NCBI GenBank assembly: GCA_009823505.1
Contig: VZQC01001595.1
Span: 3,113,039 to 3,177,038, forward strand
Direction of reading: 5' to 3'
Length of the DNA stretch: 64,000 nucleotides
Origin: Rhizomys pruinosus
Taxonomy: Eukaryota > Chordata > Mammalia > Rodentia > Spalacidae
Shown here: positions 21,491 to 32,380 of the stretch, piece by piece
Position numbering within the stretch: the first letter of the stretch is position 1
Layout of the letters: every line of letters starts with the position of its first letter
The notes under the pieces: generated by a model
What the model saw: only the letters and a program-made list of their open reading frames with translations
Databases searched by the model: none
Told to the model about the DNA's origin: nothing
Program-made: the position numbers and the translations under genes

Positions 21491-23990
21491 TCATATTGTC
21501 GTCTGACCGCTGTCTTCATCGGGTGATAGAGGCTGGATCCATCTTCCCAGGAGCCAGTGGGTCTGTCCATTCTGTAATGAGACAAAACCATATCCACGCC
21601 CCCTAACCTTTAAAAGAGCCGGCTGCCATTCCGCATCCTTGACTATCTTTACCCAAACAGGGGTAGCTTGAGGGGGCAAAGTCTCTTCCACAAAATGTTT
21701 TTCTGCCCTTGTATTTCCCCTTGTGGTAAATTTAAGAAATTCAATATAAATAATGCTTGATGCAATACCGTTTGAGGCCTATTCTGGAATTCATATAATA
21801 TATCCATACCATAATCCAATTTTTTCTCCTTTTTAATTTTTTAATTTGTAATTTTAATGTTGAATGTGTTCTTTCTACCATCGCCTGTCCTTGTGGATTA
21901 TAGTCAATTCCATTGATGTGCTCGATATCATAATAATTACAAAATTTTTTAAATTTACTAGACATACACGCAGGACCATTATCAGTTTTAATTATTGCAG
22001 GACATCCCATAATAGATATGACTTCTAATAAATGCATAATAACATGTTTGGCAGTCTCACTGGCTAGAGCGGTTACCCAAATAAATTTTGAATAAGTACC
22101 TAGTACTACATGTACATAGGATAAACATCCAAATTCAGGTACATGTATCACATCCATTTTCCAAAAATCAATGGGATGTAATCCTCGAGGATTTACTCCT
22201 GTAATGCCAGATCTCAGATGTAAAGGTTTACAAATAGGACAATTCAAAATAATTTGTTTGGCTCTTTTATAAGGAATTGTATAATTTATGTGTAAATGAT
22301 TGGCATTAGTATGCAATTGTTCATGTTCTTCTTCAGCTGTGGTAAAAGCAACTAGTTGATCTACCATATTATTTCCATGAGTTAGATATCCAGGTAACTT
22401 AGAATGTGATCTTATGTGAGTCTATGAGATCTGTGTTGCAATAAATGTTGTAAACATTTAAAAAGCTTTAATAGTTCAGGCTTATGATTACAAATAACAG
22501 CTGTCATGATATTTTGTACTACTCCAACAACATATGCAGAATCAGCAACAATATTAATATCTTCTTGAAAGTCTTGTAATACTTTAATTATACCATAGAG
22601 TTCATTTTGTTGTACTGATGTGAATTTTGTTTTTGTAACCCAATATTTGTCATCAACCCAGTAAGGACTTTTAGTCTTTGACCCATCAGTGAAAATAGTT
22701 TTAGCATTAGATATTGGGTTAGAACTAATTACAGAAGAAACAACAAATTCTTGTCTTCGTAAGAAATCCCATAACTTATTTTGAGGAAAATGATATTCAA
22801 ATGTTCCTGTAAATGAGACTAATGCTTGTAATGGTTCACTCATCTGAAATAAATATTCCACCTTTTCTTTTGCCAAGGGAAAAAGAATAACTTTACAATC
22901 ATATCCAATTAAAGATAGGCAACATTATTTTCCTTGTTGAATTAATTTTGCTATCATTTCTTCATATGTAGTTAAGGTCTTAGGAAATGTATGATGGGTA
23001 TAGATCCATTTTATAGGATTATTATTTTGTGTTAACATTGCTGTGGGATATTGGTAAGTATTTAGGATTAATAATTTAGTAGGATCACATAAATTAACCC
23101 TGGTCAAAAATGCCTCTTTTATATGTTGTTCTACAAAGTTTAATTCCTTTTTAGCGTCAGGGGTAAGCAGCCTAGGACTAGTTAACTGAGTTAGCTCCTT
23201 GTAAAATATTATATAAATTATGTAACTGATAGTTAGGAATGCCAAGAGTAGGCTGAATCCAATTTATGTCTCCTAGTAGTTTTTGAAAATTATTTAATGT
23301 TTTTAATTTATCAGTTCTAATATTAATTTTTTGTGGTGTAACCTGTTGTCTCATTACAGAATAACCAAGGTGATTTATTAAGTCTCCTTGTTGAAGTTTC
23401 TCTGTGGCTATAACTAACCTGTAGAGTTTAAATATTGAAGGCAATGTTTTTAACAAATGTTCTAATTCCTTTTTATTTGGTCCACAAAATAATATATCAT
23501 CCATATAATGGTAAATGAATATTTGTGGCCATTTTTGTCTAATAGATTTTAAAACATGATTAACATATATCTGGCACATAGTAGGCAAATTCATCATGCC
23601 TTGAGGTAAAACTTTCCATTGAAATCTATTATGAGGGCCCGCATTATTAACTCATGACTGAGAGAATGCAAATCTTTTTTTAACTTGAGGATGTATAGGA
23701 ATGGTGAAAAAACAATCCTGTAAATCAATAACTATTATAAGCCAATTTGAGGAAGCATGGCAGGGGAAGGAATACCAGGTTATAAAGCCCCCAGAGGTGT
23801 CGTGGTAGAATTAACTCCTCTTAAATCAGTTAATAATCGCCATTTGCAGGATTTCTTTTTTATAAGAAAAATGGGAGAATTCCAAGGAGACGTAGAAGGT
23901 TCAATATGACCTTGTGCTAATTGTTCTTGTATCAATTTTTGAGCGGCTTTCAACTTAACTTTGGACAAAGGGCATTGTTCAATCCATAGA
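21491..23990 (-). pseudogene. pol: ERV pol (RT, RNase H, integrase), decayed
   Basis: Class II (beta-like) pol. RT: the [20 protein letters not shown] block (about 23910), motif [10 protein letters not shown] (about 23720), the KVLPQG block near 23605 and the catalytic YMDD at 23496-23507 all survive. A TGA lies between motif A and KVLPQG. RNase H: the DGS, QQNELYGII and ADSAYVV blocks (22700-22540) keep the acidic residues. Integrase: a His/His-Cys/Cys zinc region (about 22310-22240), WKMDVIH (first Asp), KTDNGPA (second Asp) and a MVERTH Glu. The C-terminal WVK...GRGYGF block ends at a stop near 21491. Several frameshifts divide it into at least five open pieces. No single open frame covers any full enzyme. 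Confidence 0.9.
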
Positions 23991-24720
23991 GGCTCGTCCG
24001 TCTTCCATAATATTTTGAGGGTTCCATTTAGAAATATTTTTAAAATCTAAATGAGCACCCCATTGTTCTAAGACATCCTGGCCAATTATATTTATAGGTA
24101 CATTTAAAACAAAAGGTTTTACAACAGCTGTTTGGCCATCCTGAGATGAAAATATTATGTATTGAGTGCTTTGTTCAATCACATTAACTGCAACCGAACT
24201 AACTCCTCGTATATTACAAGGCCTTTGTATTAAGGGCACATCTTTCAACCACTGTTGTTTTTGAATGATTGTAATATCTGATCCAGTGTCAATTAATCAC
24301 AACATCGTTTTTCCATTTAAAAACATAGTAATATGAGGTTGCATTTTAGTAATTTTTAATGTCCAATAAACATTTTGTTCATTAGTGCTACCAAATCCTC
24401 CTCTTCTAATGTTAGTAGATTGTCCTATGGGTAAGTAAGGCAAAAGCAATATTTGAGCAATGTGATCCCCTTTTTTATTTCATAATTTACTATGGATGAC
24501 ATCATAATCTGAATTTTTCCTTGATAATCGCTATCAATGACACCAAGATGGACAATAATTCCTTTCGCAGTTAAACTAGATCTCCCAACCAACAATCCAA
24601 ATGTTCCCGGAGGTAAGGGGCCATAAATTCCAGTAGGAATCTTTTGTGGTTGGGCTCCTTCTTTGAGTGTTATATCTTTTATGGCTGGTATGTCCACTGC
24701 GGCGTGCTTGCAGCGGTGGC
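23979..24720 (-). pseudogene. pro: ERV pro: dUTPase plus aspartic protease, decayed
   Basis: Order on the minus strand is dUTPase then protease, as in betaretroviruses. dUTPase: AAVDIPA (about 24695), the GRSSLTAKGIIVHLG block and GVIDSDYQGKI cover motifs 1-3. Protease: the active site LIDTGSD is intact (DTG at 24282-24290), but a TGA at 24297-24299 sits just before it. The C-terminal NIIGQDVLEQWGA block closes the domain. dUTPase hydrolyses dUTP; the protease would have cleaved Gag and Gag-Pol. The frame shifts between the two domains. Confidence 0.85.
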
Positions 24721-24828
24721 TAGTTGAAGGGAGAATATGATCAGGAGTCCCCGGTCATTTGTCCTGGGCTACGGGGTTGGCCTATATGTTGGTTTCCTGA
24801 TTCCATTATAGGATTGCTTTGCATTTTA

Positions 24829-24925
24829 TTTATTTTTTATTTTATTTTATTTATTTATTTATTTATTTTTTTTGTCTTTTTGAGACAGGGTCTCCCTGTA
24901 GCCCCAGCTGTCCTGGAACTCACTC
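24829..24925 (-). repeat. B1 fragment, antisense, in ERV gag end
   Basis: A partial antisense B1 with a T/A-rich tail is flanked by the 14-base repeat TGCTTTGCATTTTA at 24815-24828 and 24926-24939, so it is a 5'-truncated insertion made after the provirus. Confidence 0.94.
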
Positions 24926-26054
24926 TGCTTTGCATTTTAATAGGTTGCCCCTGTCTATTTAATTTTGACTGGCATTCTCTGGCCCAATGCTTTCCTTTTT
25001 TTACATTTAGAACAGGTACCTGGTCCTCTAGTAAACTTTGTATGAGTATTTTTATTACTGCAATTTCTTTGTAAATGTCCAATTTGTCCACAACTGAAAA
25101 ATTTAATTCAGCCAATTTTGAATTTTGTAGATTATGATAAGTAGTTGCCATAGTTTCTACAAACAATTGCATCTTTTTTTCCTTCTGAGAAAATATCTTT
25201 GTATACCTTCATATATTGATATCTCCTGATTCTTTAATGGGAAGAATAGTTCGTTTACAATCTTCATTAACATTTTCATAAGACAACATTTTTAAAAGCT
25301 GTTGTCGAGCTTCCTCCCCAATTACAGTTCGTTCAATAGTTTTTTGTAGTCTGGCTATAAAATCAATATATGGCTCCTGAGTTTTTTGTTGTATTTTGGT
25401 CCATGAGCCATAATGTTCTCCCACTGGTCTTATTCTATCTCCTTAAGCTTTTCATGAATTTCTTCAGGAGTATTAGCCTGCATAGTGGTGTCACCATACT
25501 GTCCTGTCCCTGAGAGCATGGCAAAAGTTATACCATGAAGAACTGCATTATTACTTTGAGCGTTTTGTCTAGCCTTTTCTGCACATAGATCCATAAACCA
25601 TATTCGCCATTGGAGATATTCAGATTCTTTTAAGAAAGCATGGCATACAATTTTCCAATCTTCTGGAGCCTGATTATTATAATGTCTGGCTATTGACGCT
25701 AACAATTCCCTGACATGATAGGATTGAGGCCCATACAGTGTAACAGCCTTTTTTAATCTAGTTATATGATCAAACTCAATTCCCTCATATCTAGCTGGCT
25801 GAGCTATGCCGTCTTGTTTAGGGGGACAAATAAAAGGAAAAGAAAATGCAGGAAACTCATCCTCTTCAGAATCACTAGAAGTATATTCTACATCATCAGA
25901 GTCTTGGTCAAGTGAAGAATTAGTCTTTACATGTTGTTGACGATGATGATGATCCTTTTTTAATGCCATATGTGACGCACTTAAAACTGGAGCAGACAGT
26001 TTTACTTTCATTTTTGGTCGAATGTCTCAGGCGTCTTTTAAGAGTAATTTTTCT

Positions 26055-26308
26055 ATGGGCTGGAGAGATGGCCTAGCGGTTGGGAGCACTGACTGCTCTT
26101 GCAGAGGACCTGGGTTCTATCCCCAGCACCCACATGGTGGCTAAAAACCATCTGTAACTCCAATTCCGGGAGAACTCCAGTTCCAGGGGAATCCGAGACC
26201 CTCTTCTGACCTCCGCGGCATTGCACGACACGGGTGCACGAACCTGCATGCAGACAGTACACTCATACACATACAAAAATAAATGAAGTTAATAAAAAAA
26301 AATTTTTA
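26055..26308 (+). repeat. B2-type SINE in ERV gag
   Basis: Full-length plus-strand SINE (gggctggagagatggcctag head to AATAAATGAAG tail), flanked by AGTAATTTTTCT at 26043-26054 and 26309-26320. It is inserted opposite to the ERV, between MA and CA. Confidence 0.96.
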
Positions 26309-26768
26309 AGTAATTTTTCTAAATTATTTTCTAATTGATATAATTTTTGCATACATTGCTATAAATTCCCTTTATTTTCCTATTTTCGTTCTCCATCTCC
26401 TGCCAGGATAATTTTTTCTGATCTTGAGCAATTAACGCTTTAGTGTCTTTATCAAGATCCAGATTTTTTACTGAGGGAGAAGTTTCTTTATTTAAATCTG
26501 TTATTAACCATTCTTCATTCATTGCCTTAAATACTGTAAATACCATAGCCCATATTGACCAGAACCTTATAGGAATTTTTTCTCCCTGTCTGACTGCCTT
26601 TTTACATTTTGCCTGGCCCTTTGCCAATTTTCAGGATCTAACATCCCTTCATCTGGAAACCAAGGATTATATTCCTTAACAATATCAACACAGGTATAAA
26701 GATCAGAAGAAGACACAGATACACCACAAGTTTTTAAAAGTTGTTTAAGTAAAGAGATACAAGGAGAA

Positions 26769-26818
26769 GACTTACCTTGTCTCATTTCCCTGTAATTAAG
26801 ACTTACCTGTAATTACGA
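26769..26818 (-). promoter_or_regulatory. Candidate splice donors downstream of PBS
   Basis: Two AGGTAAGTCTT-like (minus-strand) donor consensus sites occur at about 26769-26780 and 26800-26810, the first overlapping gag codons 3-5. Proviral leaders normally have one major donor here, used to make env mRNA. The second seems to come from a short tandem duplication of 'cttacctgtaatta'. Confidence 0.4.
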
Positions 26819-26842
26819 CCCTCCTGACTGTAGCTTTTCAGG

Positions 26843-26860
26843 GTCCCTGTTCGGGTGCCA
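26843..26860 (-). other. Primer binding site, tRNA-Lys3 type
   Basis: The minus strand reads TGGCACCCGAACAGGGAC. It differs from the tRNA-Lys3 primer binding site at one base. It is immediately preceded by ...AATGCA, the normal CA end of a U5, and lies about 60 bases upstream of the gag ATG. Confidence 0.85.
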
Positions 26861-27085
26861 TGCATTCTTTCTCAGTATATTTTTTCCTCCTAAATGTGAG
26901 AGAGGATCAGGAAATATCCTTGATGGATACAAATTTGATTTTGATGGGTTCATTTCATATATAGGAAATGACTTAGCAGTATTTGCAAGCCCAGATAAAA
27001 CAACTGATGTATTGTGGGTTACCCTTTCCGACACATAGAGAATGAACATCAGGCATTCAAGAAAAAACAAAACAAAACAATTCAA
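26861..27085 (-). other. Expected 5' LTR position of ERV, not recognisable
   Basis: A U5 should end at 26861. The sequence here (…GGAGGAAAAAATATACTGAGAAAGAATGCA on the minus strand, last six bases shared with the 3' LTR end) otherwise shows no similarity to 18303-18788 that I can see. The 5' LTR may be truncated, replaced, or from a different LTR variant. Confidence 0.4.
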
Positions 27086-27361
27086 CTCTTTTTTCTTACA
27101 TCAGTGCATTATTTGCATTTCCCAAATTGCAAAATTATGGTAATATACATGTACTCACAGATATAGAAACAAACATGTTTCAGCAATCTCAACTATAAAG
27201 TCTGTGATATAACAACATATACAATGACATACAAGGAATATGAGTAGATAAAAAAGGAAATTGAAAGGCTTTTAAATCATTGAGTAGAGTTTTGTCATTG
27301 ATCTTAGATCTTACACCTCACTATACATGTCTTTCTCCAGATCACTTTGATTTTTGTCTCC
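27086..27361. other. No gene or repeat recognised
   Basis: AT-rich flank of the provirus with no supported feature. Confidence 0.4.
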
Positions 27362-27540
27362 TTTTAAAATATTTTTATTGATGAAATGTGTATTTCATTC
27401 ATTATCTTTCAATCCAATTTAGACACTTTCCCTCTCCCTGCCCCCATCCCACCCCTGTTCATTCCTTCTACCATACATGTCTTACATCTTTCTCAGTCTT
27501 TCCAAAGGTTTTCACTGCAGAGGCTTGTTGTTTTGGAAAG
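27362..27540 (-). repeat. L1-like 3' tail, antisense
   Basis: The plus strand shows TTTTTATTGATG then TGTATTTCATTCATTATC, then a C-rich tract, then CTTACATCTTTCTCAG. This is the same order as the tails of the ~735-bp repeats at 20.6 and 37.9 kb. The upstream part of that repeat is absent, so it is either truncated or a related L1 end. Confidence 0.6.
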
Positions 27541-27725
27541 AGTTTAATTGTATCATTCAGTTATTTAACCCAGTTTTTATGTTGTTGTTTTTCCCTCCCC
27601 TTTGTATTGCTCCAACATATGCCTATATACTCATCACATATGCATCAAAAATTATGACCTCTGAGAATAAACTGTATATTAATTCCAAAATATATTTAGG
27701 AATTCACATTTCCCCCATTAATTTT

Positions 27726-27949
27726 TTTAATTTTTATTTATTTATTTATGTGTATGAATGTACTGTCTGCATGTAGGTTTGTGCACCCGTATCGTACAAT
27801 GCCGTGGAGGTCAGAAAAGGGTGGCAGATTCCCTTGGAACTGGGGTTACAGACAGTTCTCAGCCGCCATGTGGGTACTGGGGTTCAAATCCGGGTCCTCA
27901 GCAAGAACAGTTGGCACTCTTAACCACTAGGCCATCTCTCCAGCCCAAT
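27726..27949 (-). repeat. B2-type SINE, antisense, with TSD
   Basis: Complete antisense element flanked by TCCCCCATTAATTTT at 27711-27725 and 27950-27964 (15 bases, perfect). Confidence 0.96.
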
Positions 27950-28184
27950 TCCCCCATTAATTTTATATTACTCTAAATAATGAATACATACCTTTCACCC
28001 ATATACAGTAAATCCTGAGTCTTAAAATAAGTGATAGGTTGATTCTAGAGCCCGTTAAGAGATTTACATTATAACAACACAGTTGCTTTCAGATAAAAAG
28101 AAATATAACAATAATGTTGTTCAACTTGACTTTCAACTGGGGATTTGGTGTTAGCATTCACAAATGAGGGAAACCATTCCCTGT

Positions 28185-28340
28185 TTGTTTTTGTTTTTTT
28201 TTTTTTTCTTTTTTTTTTATTGTTTTTTTTTTTGCTGTTTGTTTTTATTTTTTTTTCTTTTTTTATATTTTTCTTTTTTTTTGTTTTCATTTTTTTTCTG
28301 TTTTTTTTTGTTTTTTTTTTTCTTCTTTTTTTCGTTCTTC
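28185..28340. repeat. T-rich low-complexity tract
   Basis: Long T runs broken by single C, G or A bases, ending in short TTCG repeats (28328-28350). The Phe-rich or Lys-rich frames across it are products of composition. Confidence 0.9.
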
Positions 28341-28445
28341 GTTCGTTGATCGTTGTGCTAAAATTTACTTCAAGTCTCTAAAGAATAATTGCTCAAAATC
28401 TCCACCTTTGCATAAACTAGTTTCTAATCATTCTCGATCATCTTC

Positions 28446-28608
28446 TTTTTTTTTTTTTTTTTTTTGGTCTTTTCAAGACAGGGTCTCCCTGTAGTCCCAG
28501 CTATCCTGGAGTTCACTCTGTAGACCAGGCTGGCCTTGAACTCACAAAGATCCGCCTGCCTCTGCCTCCCAAGGGCTAGGATTAAAGGCGTGCACCACCA
28601 TGCCCGGC
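28446..28608 (-). repeat. B1 SINE, antisense
   Basis: A poly(T) of about 20 followed by a complete antisense B1, ending 'ccaccatgcccggc'. It abuts an antisense L1 piece. Confidence 0.94.
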
Positions 28609-28610
28609 GA

Positions 28611-29215
28611 TGTCATCTTTCTTTACCACTACATAGAACTCCATTGCATAAATATACCACAATTTTGTCATCCACTCCTCAGTTGAGGGGCATTTGGGTG
28701 GTTCCAGCTCTTCACTTATTGTGAAAAGAGCTGCAATAAACATAAATGTGCATGTATCTTTGTGATAGGATGTCTTTTGTGGGTATATACCAAGGAGTGG
28801 TATGACTGGGTCAGGTGGTAGGGTCATTTTGAGTCTTTTAAGGGTTCTCCACACTGCTTTCCATAATTCCTACCAGCAGTGGATGAGTGCTCCCCTTTCT
28901 CCACAATCTTTCCAGCATTTGGTGTCTTTTATTTTCTTGATCTTAGCCAGTCCTATAGGAGTGAGATATCTGAAAGTGGTTTTAATTTGCATTTCCTTAA
29001 TTATTAATGATGTTGAATACTTTTTAAGATGTTTCTCAGCCATCTTTACTTCCTTACTAGTGAAGTCTCTGTTTAGCTCTTTAGTCCATCTTTTGAGCAC
29101 ATCATTTGGTTTCTAACTTCTTTGTTTTTTGAGTAGTCTATATATTCTGGAAGTTAATGCTCTGTCAGATGTATCACTGGTGAAGATTTCCTCCCACTCT
29201 GTGCCTTTTTTCTTT
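28611..29215 (-). repeat. L1 ORF2 C-terminal fragment, antisense
   Basis: Minus-strand reading gives WRTLKRLKMTLPPDPVIPLL, GIYPQKTSY, PSTEEWMTKLWYIYAMEFY and, further upstream in ORF2, MAEKHLKKYSTSLIIKEMQIKTT. The 3' UTR is absent. In ORF2 coordinates it starts about where the sense piece at 29937-30512 ends. Confidence 0.85.
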
Positions 29216-29224
29216 ACTTCCTAG

Positions 29225-29930
29225 ATACAGATTCAACAGAATCCTAATTAAAATCTGTAGGAAGATCCAGTTTGAATTGCAGGCTAGTTCTCAGCTAGCA
29301 CGCCTTAGGGCACTGAGTGGCCTAGGGTCTGACCCCACCCCAAGGAGGAGCAAACAACATGGCTTAGCTGGGTGATGCTGGGTGGGGCAATGGTTTGTAG
29401 TGTCTCAGAGTTGGGGGGGCTATGATTGGCTCTGGGAACTGACATCATTTAGTTTATAAGAGTAAGCTGTAGCAAGGAATAAAATCTGAATTTCATAGTA
29501 ACATCATCATGGAATTCCCGGCCATCATTTTTAATTAATTATTGTGGGCATACAGGCCAAGGTCGGCTTGCATTTCGTTTGGGTGGCCAGTGAGTTGGAA
29601 AGAGGTCCCCATGTGGACCACCAATCTGGGTAGCTGGTGTTGTGAGTGGATAGGCTGAAGATAGGCCTACAGCCATCAGCCTGAAAGTCCTGTTCAGAGT
29701 TCAGCAATCTCTGAGCAGGTGAGAAGTCATGGTCGAGAGTGGAACACATGACTTGTGGGTCCAGGCTAAGGGCCTGAGTTGGAAGTACCACCCAGGTCGG
29801 GCTAAGGGATGTAGCCAGCTGGCCTCTGCACCCAGGGGTCAGCTCCCCACAGTGTCCGCAAAGTGGGCACTGTGTTCCCCTTCCCCTTAGCAGGGTCATG
29901 TGGTCCTGTTCAGCATAAAAAGAAAGCCTC
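29225..29930 (+). repeat. LTR-like segment and GC-rich leader, unassigned ERV family
   Basis: A TATA-like 'gtttataag' at about 29451, an AATAAA at about 29480 and a following ACCATCA-like block resemble the R/U5 part of an LTR. A GC-rich leader-like sequence follows to 29930. The part from 29446 to 29563 is repeated at 30630-30748, and the same motif order recurs more distantly at 32430-32530. No coding region is recognisable. The family is not identified. Confidence 0.45.
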
Positions 29931-29936
29931 CTACAA

Positions 29937-30512
29937 AAATCCTGATGAGTTTCTTCTCAGAATTGGAAAATAAATCTTTAAATTTATATGGAAAAACAAA
30001 AGACCCTGAACAGCTAAAGCAACACTGAGTGAAGAGTGCATTACAGAGGGGATTGCTTTACCAGACTTCAAGCTATATTAAAGGGCTATAGTCATAAAGA
30101 CAGCCTGGTACTGGCACAAAAACAGACCCATTGACCAAAGGAACAAAACTGAAGATCCAAAGTTGATCTCATACAATTTCAGCCACCTTATATTTGACAA
30201 AGGGGCAAAATAAGCCCAATGGAAGAAGGATAGGATCTTCAGCAAATGGTGCTGGCAAAACTGGATCACCATTTGTAGAACAAAATTGAACCCTTACCTC
30301 TCGCCTTGTCTAAAAATCAACTCCAAGTGGATCAAAGATCTCAATGTGAAGCCAGAAACCCTGAAGGTGATAGAAGAAAAAAGTTGGCAACAACCTACAA
30401 GACATAGGAATAAGAAAAGAGTTTCTAAATCAGATAGCAATTGCAAAAGAAATAAGGTCAATGATTGACAAATGGGACTTCATCAAACTCAAAAGCTTCT
30501 ATACAACTTTGA
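29937..30512 (+). repeat. L1 ORF2 fragment, sense
   Basis: Plus-strand ORF2 from the thumb region (KFIWKNK-like, 'tttatatggaaaaacaaaagaccc') through [17 protein letters not shown] to 'atcaaactcaaaagcttctat' (IKLKSFY). It stops where the antisense fragment at 28611-29215 begins in ORF2 order. Confidence 0.85.
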
Positions 30513-30629
30513 TTTTTTTCAAAGCTTGAAACTGAGTTTCATCATGTGATTTACAGTTTGGATGTCAGCAGGCATTGTAAAATCAGGGGCTTGACATGGG
30601 GTTATTTGAAGGTATTGTCCTCATTTAGT

Positions 30630-30748
30630 TTATAAGAGTAAGCTGTAGCAAGGAATAAATTTGAATTTCAAAGTAACATCATCATGGAATTCCTGGCCAT
30701 CATTTTTAATTAATTATTGTGAGCATACAGGCCAAGTTTGGCCTGCAT
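30630..30748 (+). repeat. Second copy of the R/U5-like segment
   Basis: About 120 bases nearly identical to 29446-29563, from CATTTAGTTTATAAGAG through the AATAAA to CATACAGGCCAAG. Sequences before and after differ, so only this block is shared. Confidence 0.7.
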
Positions 30749-31079
30749 TGTTCTACCAATAAAGAAGAATATTCCTAACTGGAGGAGACACCAGAGAATT
30801 GTAGACATATGAAGTTTGGCTAAGTTGTCCTAGGCACCATCAATGGGGGTGTGCAGAGAAATATGTATGCCAGTTGATCACAAGACATTACTACTAAGCA
30901 ATAAAGTCACCAACTGACTCTGATATTGGAAGAGGATGATCCTTGCTAGTGCTTAATATTTTTATACTATATAGATTTTTTAACATTTTAAGGTATGATT
31001 TATGCATAATTAATAAAAATGAAGATTCAACTTCTTCATTTGTTTCCTGATTACTACTGGAAGAGGAAAAGTTGATATT
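30749..31079. other. No gene or repeat recognised
   Basis: Nothing supported. Confidence 0.4.
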
Positions 31080-31545
31080 CTTTGAGGAAGTGACACTAGA
31101 TAGACCCTAATGGATGAACATGTACTGAAGAACACATGGATTCACTAATTTTACTCTATAGGCCTTACCATAAATGCCAGAATGCATGACATACAGTGGG
31201 CAGGTTCTGGGAAGATTCTGCTGGAGATGGAGACATAAAGAGGATCAGGGAGGTAAAGGGAAGGAAGGAACCTGATATAGAAAACAAAAAAAGGAGGCTG
31301 GAGTTATCAAGAGAAAATGGGGTTATTTAAATGTGAGGGGAAGAGGGACAGCTTTCCAAGGCTGATTTGACTTCAGTCAGACTTGCACTGAGGGGCATTC
31401 AGGGAAGCTAGCTTAACTTGATATGCCTTAATGCAAATGACAGTGGGTGGGTCTATGGGATGGTTCCAGTAGAGAAGAAAGTGTAAAGGTGATTAAAATG
31501 ATCTGTATGAAATACACAAAATTTAATAAAAATATTCAAAAAGTA
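31080..31545 (+). repeat. L1-like 3' UTR with internal duplication
   Basis: Ends with TGTATGAAATACACAAAATTTAATAAAAAT, the L1-like tail. Two segments (about 31135-31225 and 31420-31485) resemble one another ('atgc...atgacatacagtggg' and 'atgcaaatgacagtgggtggg'). The first part (31088-31160) matches the flanks of the type-D provirus at 50750-50840 and 59506-59550. Confidence 0.55.
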
Positions 31546-31615
31546 TACAGAAATGAAACCCAAATAAAATTGATATAAGTCATTTGAATAGCTTTCATTA
31601 AAATTAAAATGAAAG

Positions 31616-31657
<42 letters not shown>
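31616..31657. repeat. (GT)n microsatellite
   Basis: About 20 GT units. Confidence 0.95.
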
Positions 31658-31658
<1 letters not shown>

Positions 31659-32380
31659 TTTACCTGAGCTTGCATTGAACTCCTGATCCTTCTTCTTCCA
31701 TCTCTTTAGCATATCCTACTGGTAAATGGTGATAAATGTCTAGCAATAAAGGCCTTTTGAAAAATCATATGGAAAGTTACTACTACAGAATCTTCTTAAA
31801 ATATATACATAAGCAACATATAAAGAACTTAGATTGAATTGTTGTTAAATGGGGAAGACAATGCACCAATCAGACAACATAAGCTTGCAAAATTAAAAGC
31901 CCAATGGAAGCAATGAAATCTGTCTTTTAATGTTATTGACCAATGAGGTGCTACAGATCCTCAAATACTATTGGCTATTGCCATTGCTCTTGTTTACCTG
32001 TAAGAAGATGATGAAAAGACCCCAATGCTGAAGAAACTACATACATGATTCATAGAATAAACAAGAAAAAGTCAGGCTGGTACTTACCTCAAACTTCAGC
32101 CCTACTGGCTAGATTTCATAGTGCTATATGGTACTATGCATCCTACCAGAAGGAAAAAATACATAATCATCAAACTTCCCGAGCTACAACAATGACTGAA
32201 CTGGCAAGGCATACCTATTTGTAAGTAGAAATAGAGGCCACCTGTAGCTACATTGTGCTAAATTACCTGCTTGTGGGGTTTATACCAAAACCTGGCCCTA
32301 GGTGGGATTTGCCTGCATTAGCAAATTTGTGAGACTGCCCTGGGATTAAGGCATTAACAAGTACTCCTGATATTTACAGA
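31658..32380. other. No gene or repeat recognised
   Basis: No convincing feature; possibly decayed L1 3' UTR material, but the similarity is too weak to call. Confidence 0.35.

Larger units (their letters stand above)
24741..26785 (-). pseudogene. gag: ERV gag (MA, CA, NC), decayed
   Basis: The start ATG (26783-26785) opens an MA-like domain (SLLKQLLKTCGVSVSS, then NPWFPDEG). The second residue is Arg, not the Gly needed for myristoylation. MA shifts frame near 26600. A B2-type SINE splits MA from a Ser/Asp/Glu-rich linker and CA (26011-25430). The CA C-terminal part carries a major homology region (QEPYIDFIARLQKTI, about 25365). NC has two zinc knuckles. The first lacks its first Cys (Phe-x2-Cys-x4-His-x4-Cys); the second (CSKCKKGKHWAREC) is intact. 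A B1 fragment sits after NC. The frame ends at a TGA, 24741-24743. The structural protein could not be made from this copy. Confidence 0.87.

Noticed and set aside
28069..28381. Lys-rich and Phe-rich open frames
   Set aside because: They are direct translations of a T-rich low-complexity tract.
29531..29899. 122-codon frame on the minus strand
   Set aside because: Falls in the GC-rich leader of an LTR-like repeat, with no recognised domain; the related sequence at 32.5 kb does not keep the frame.
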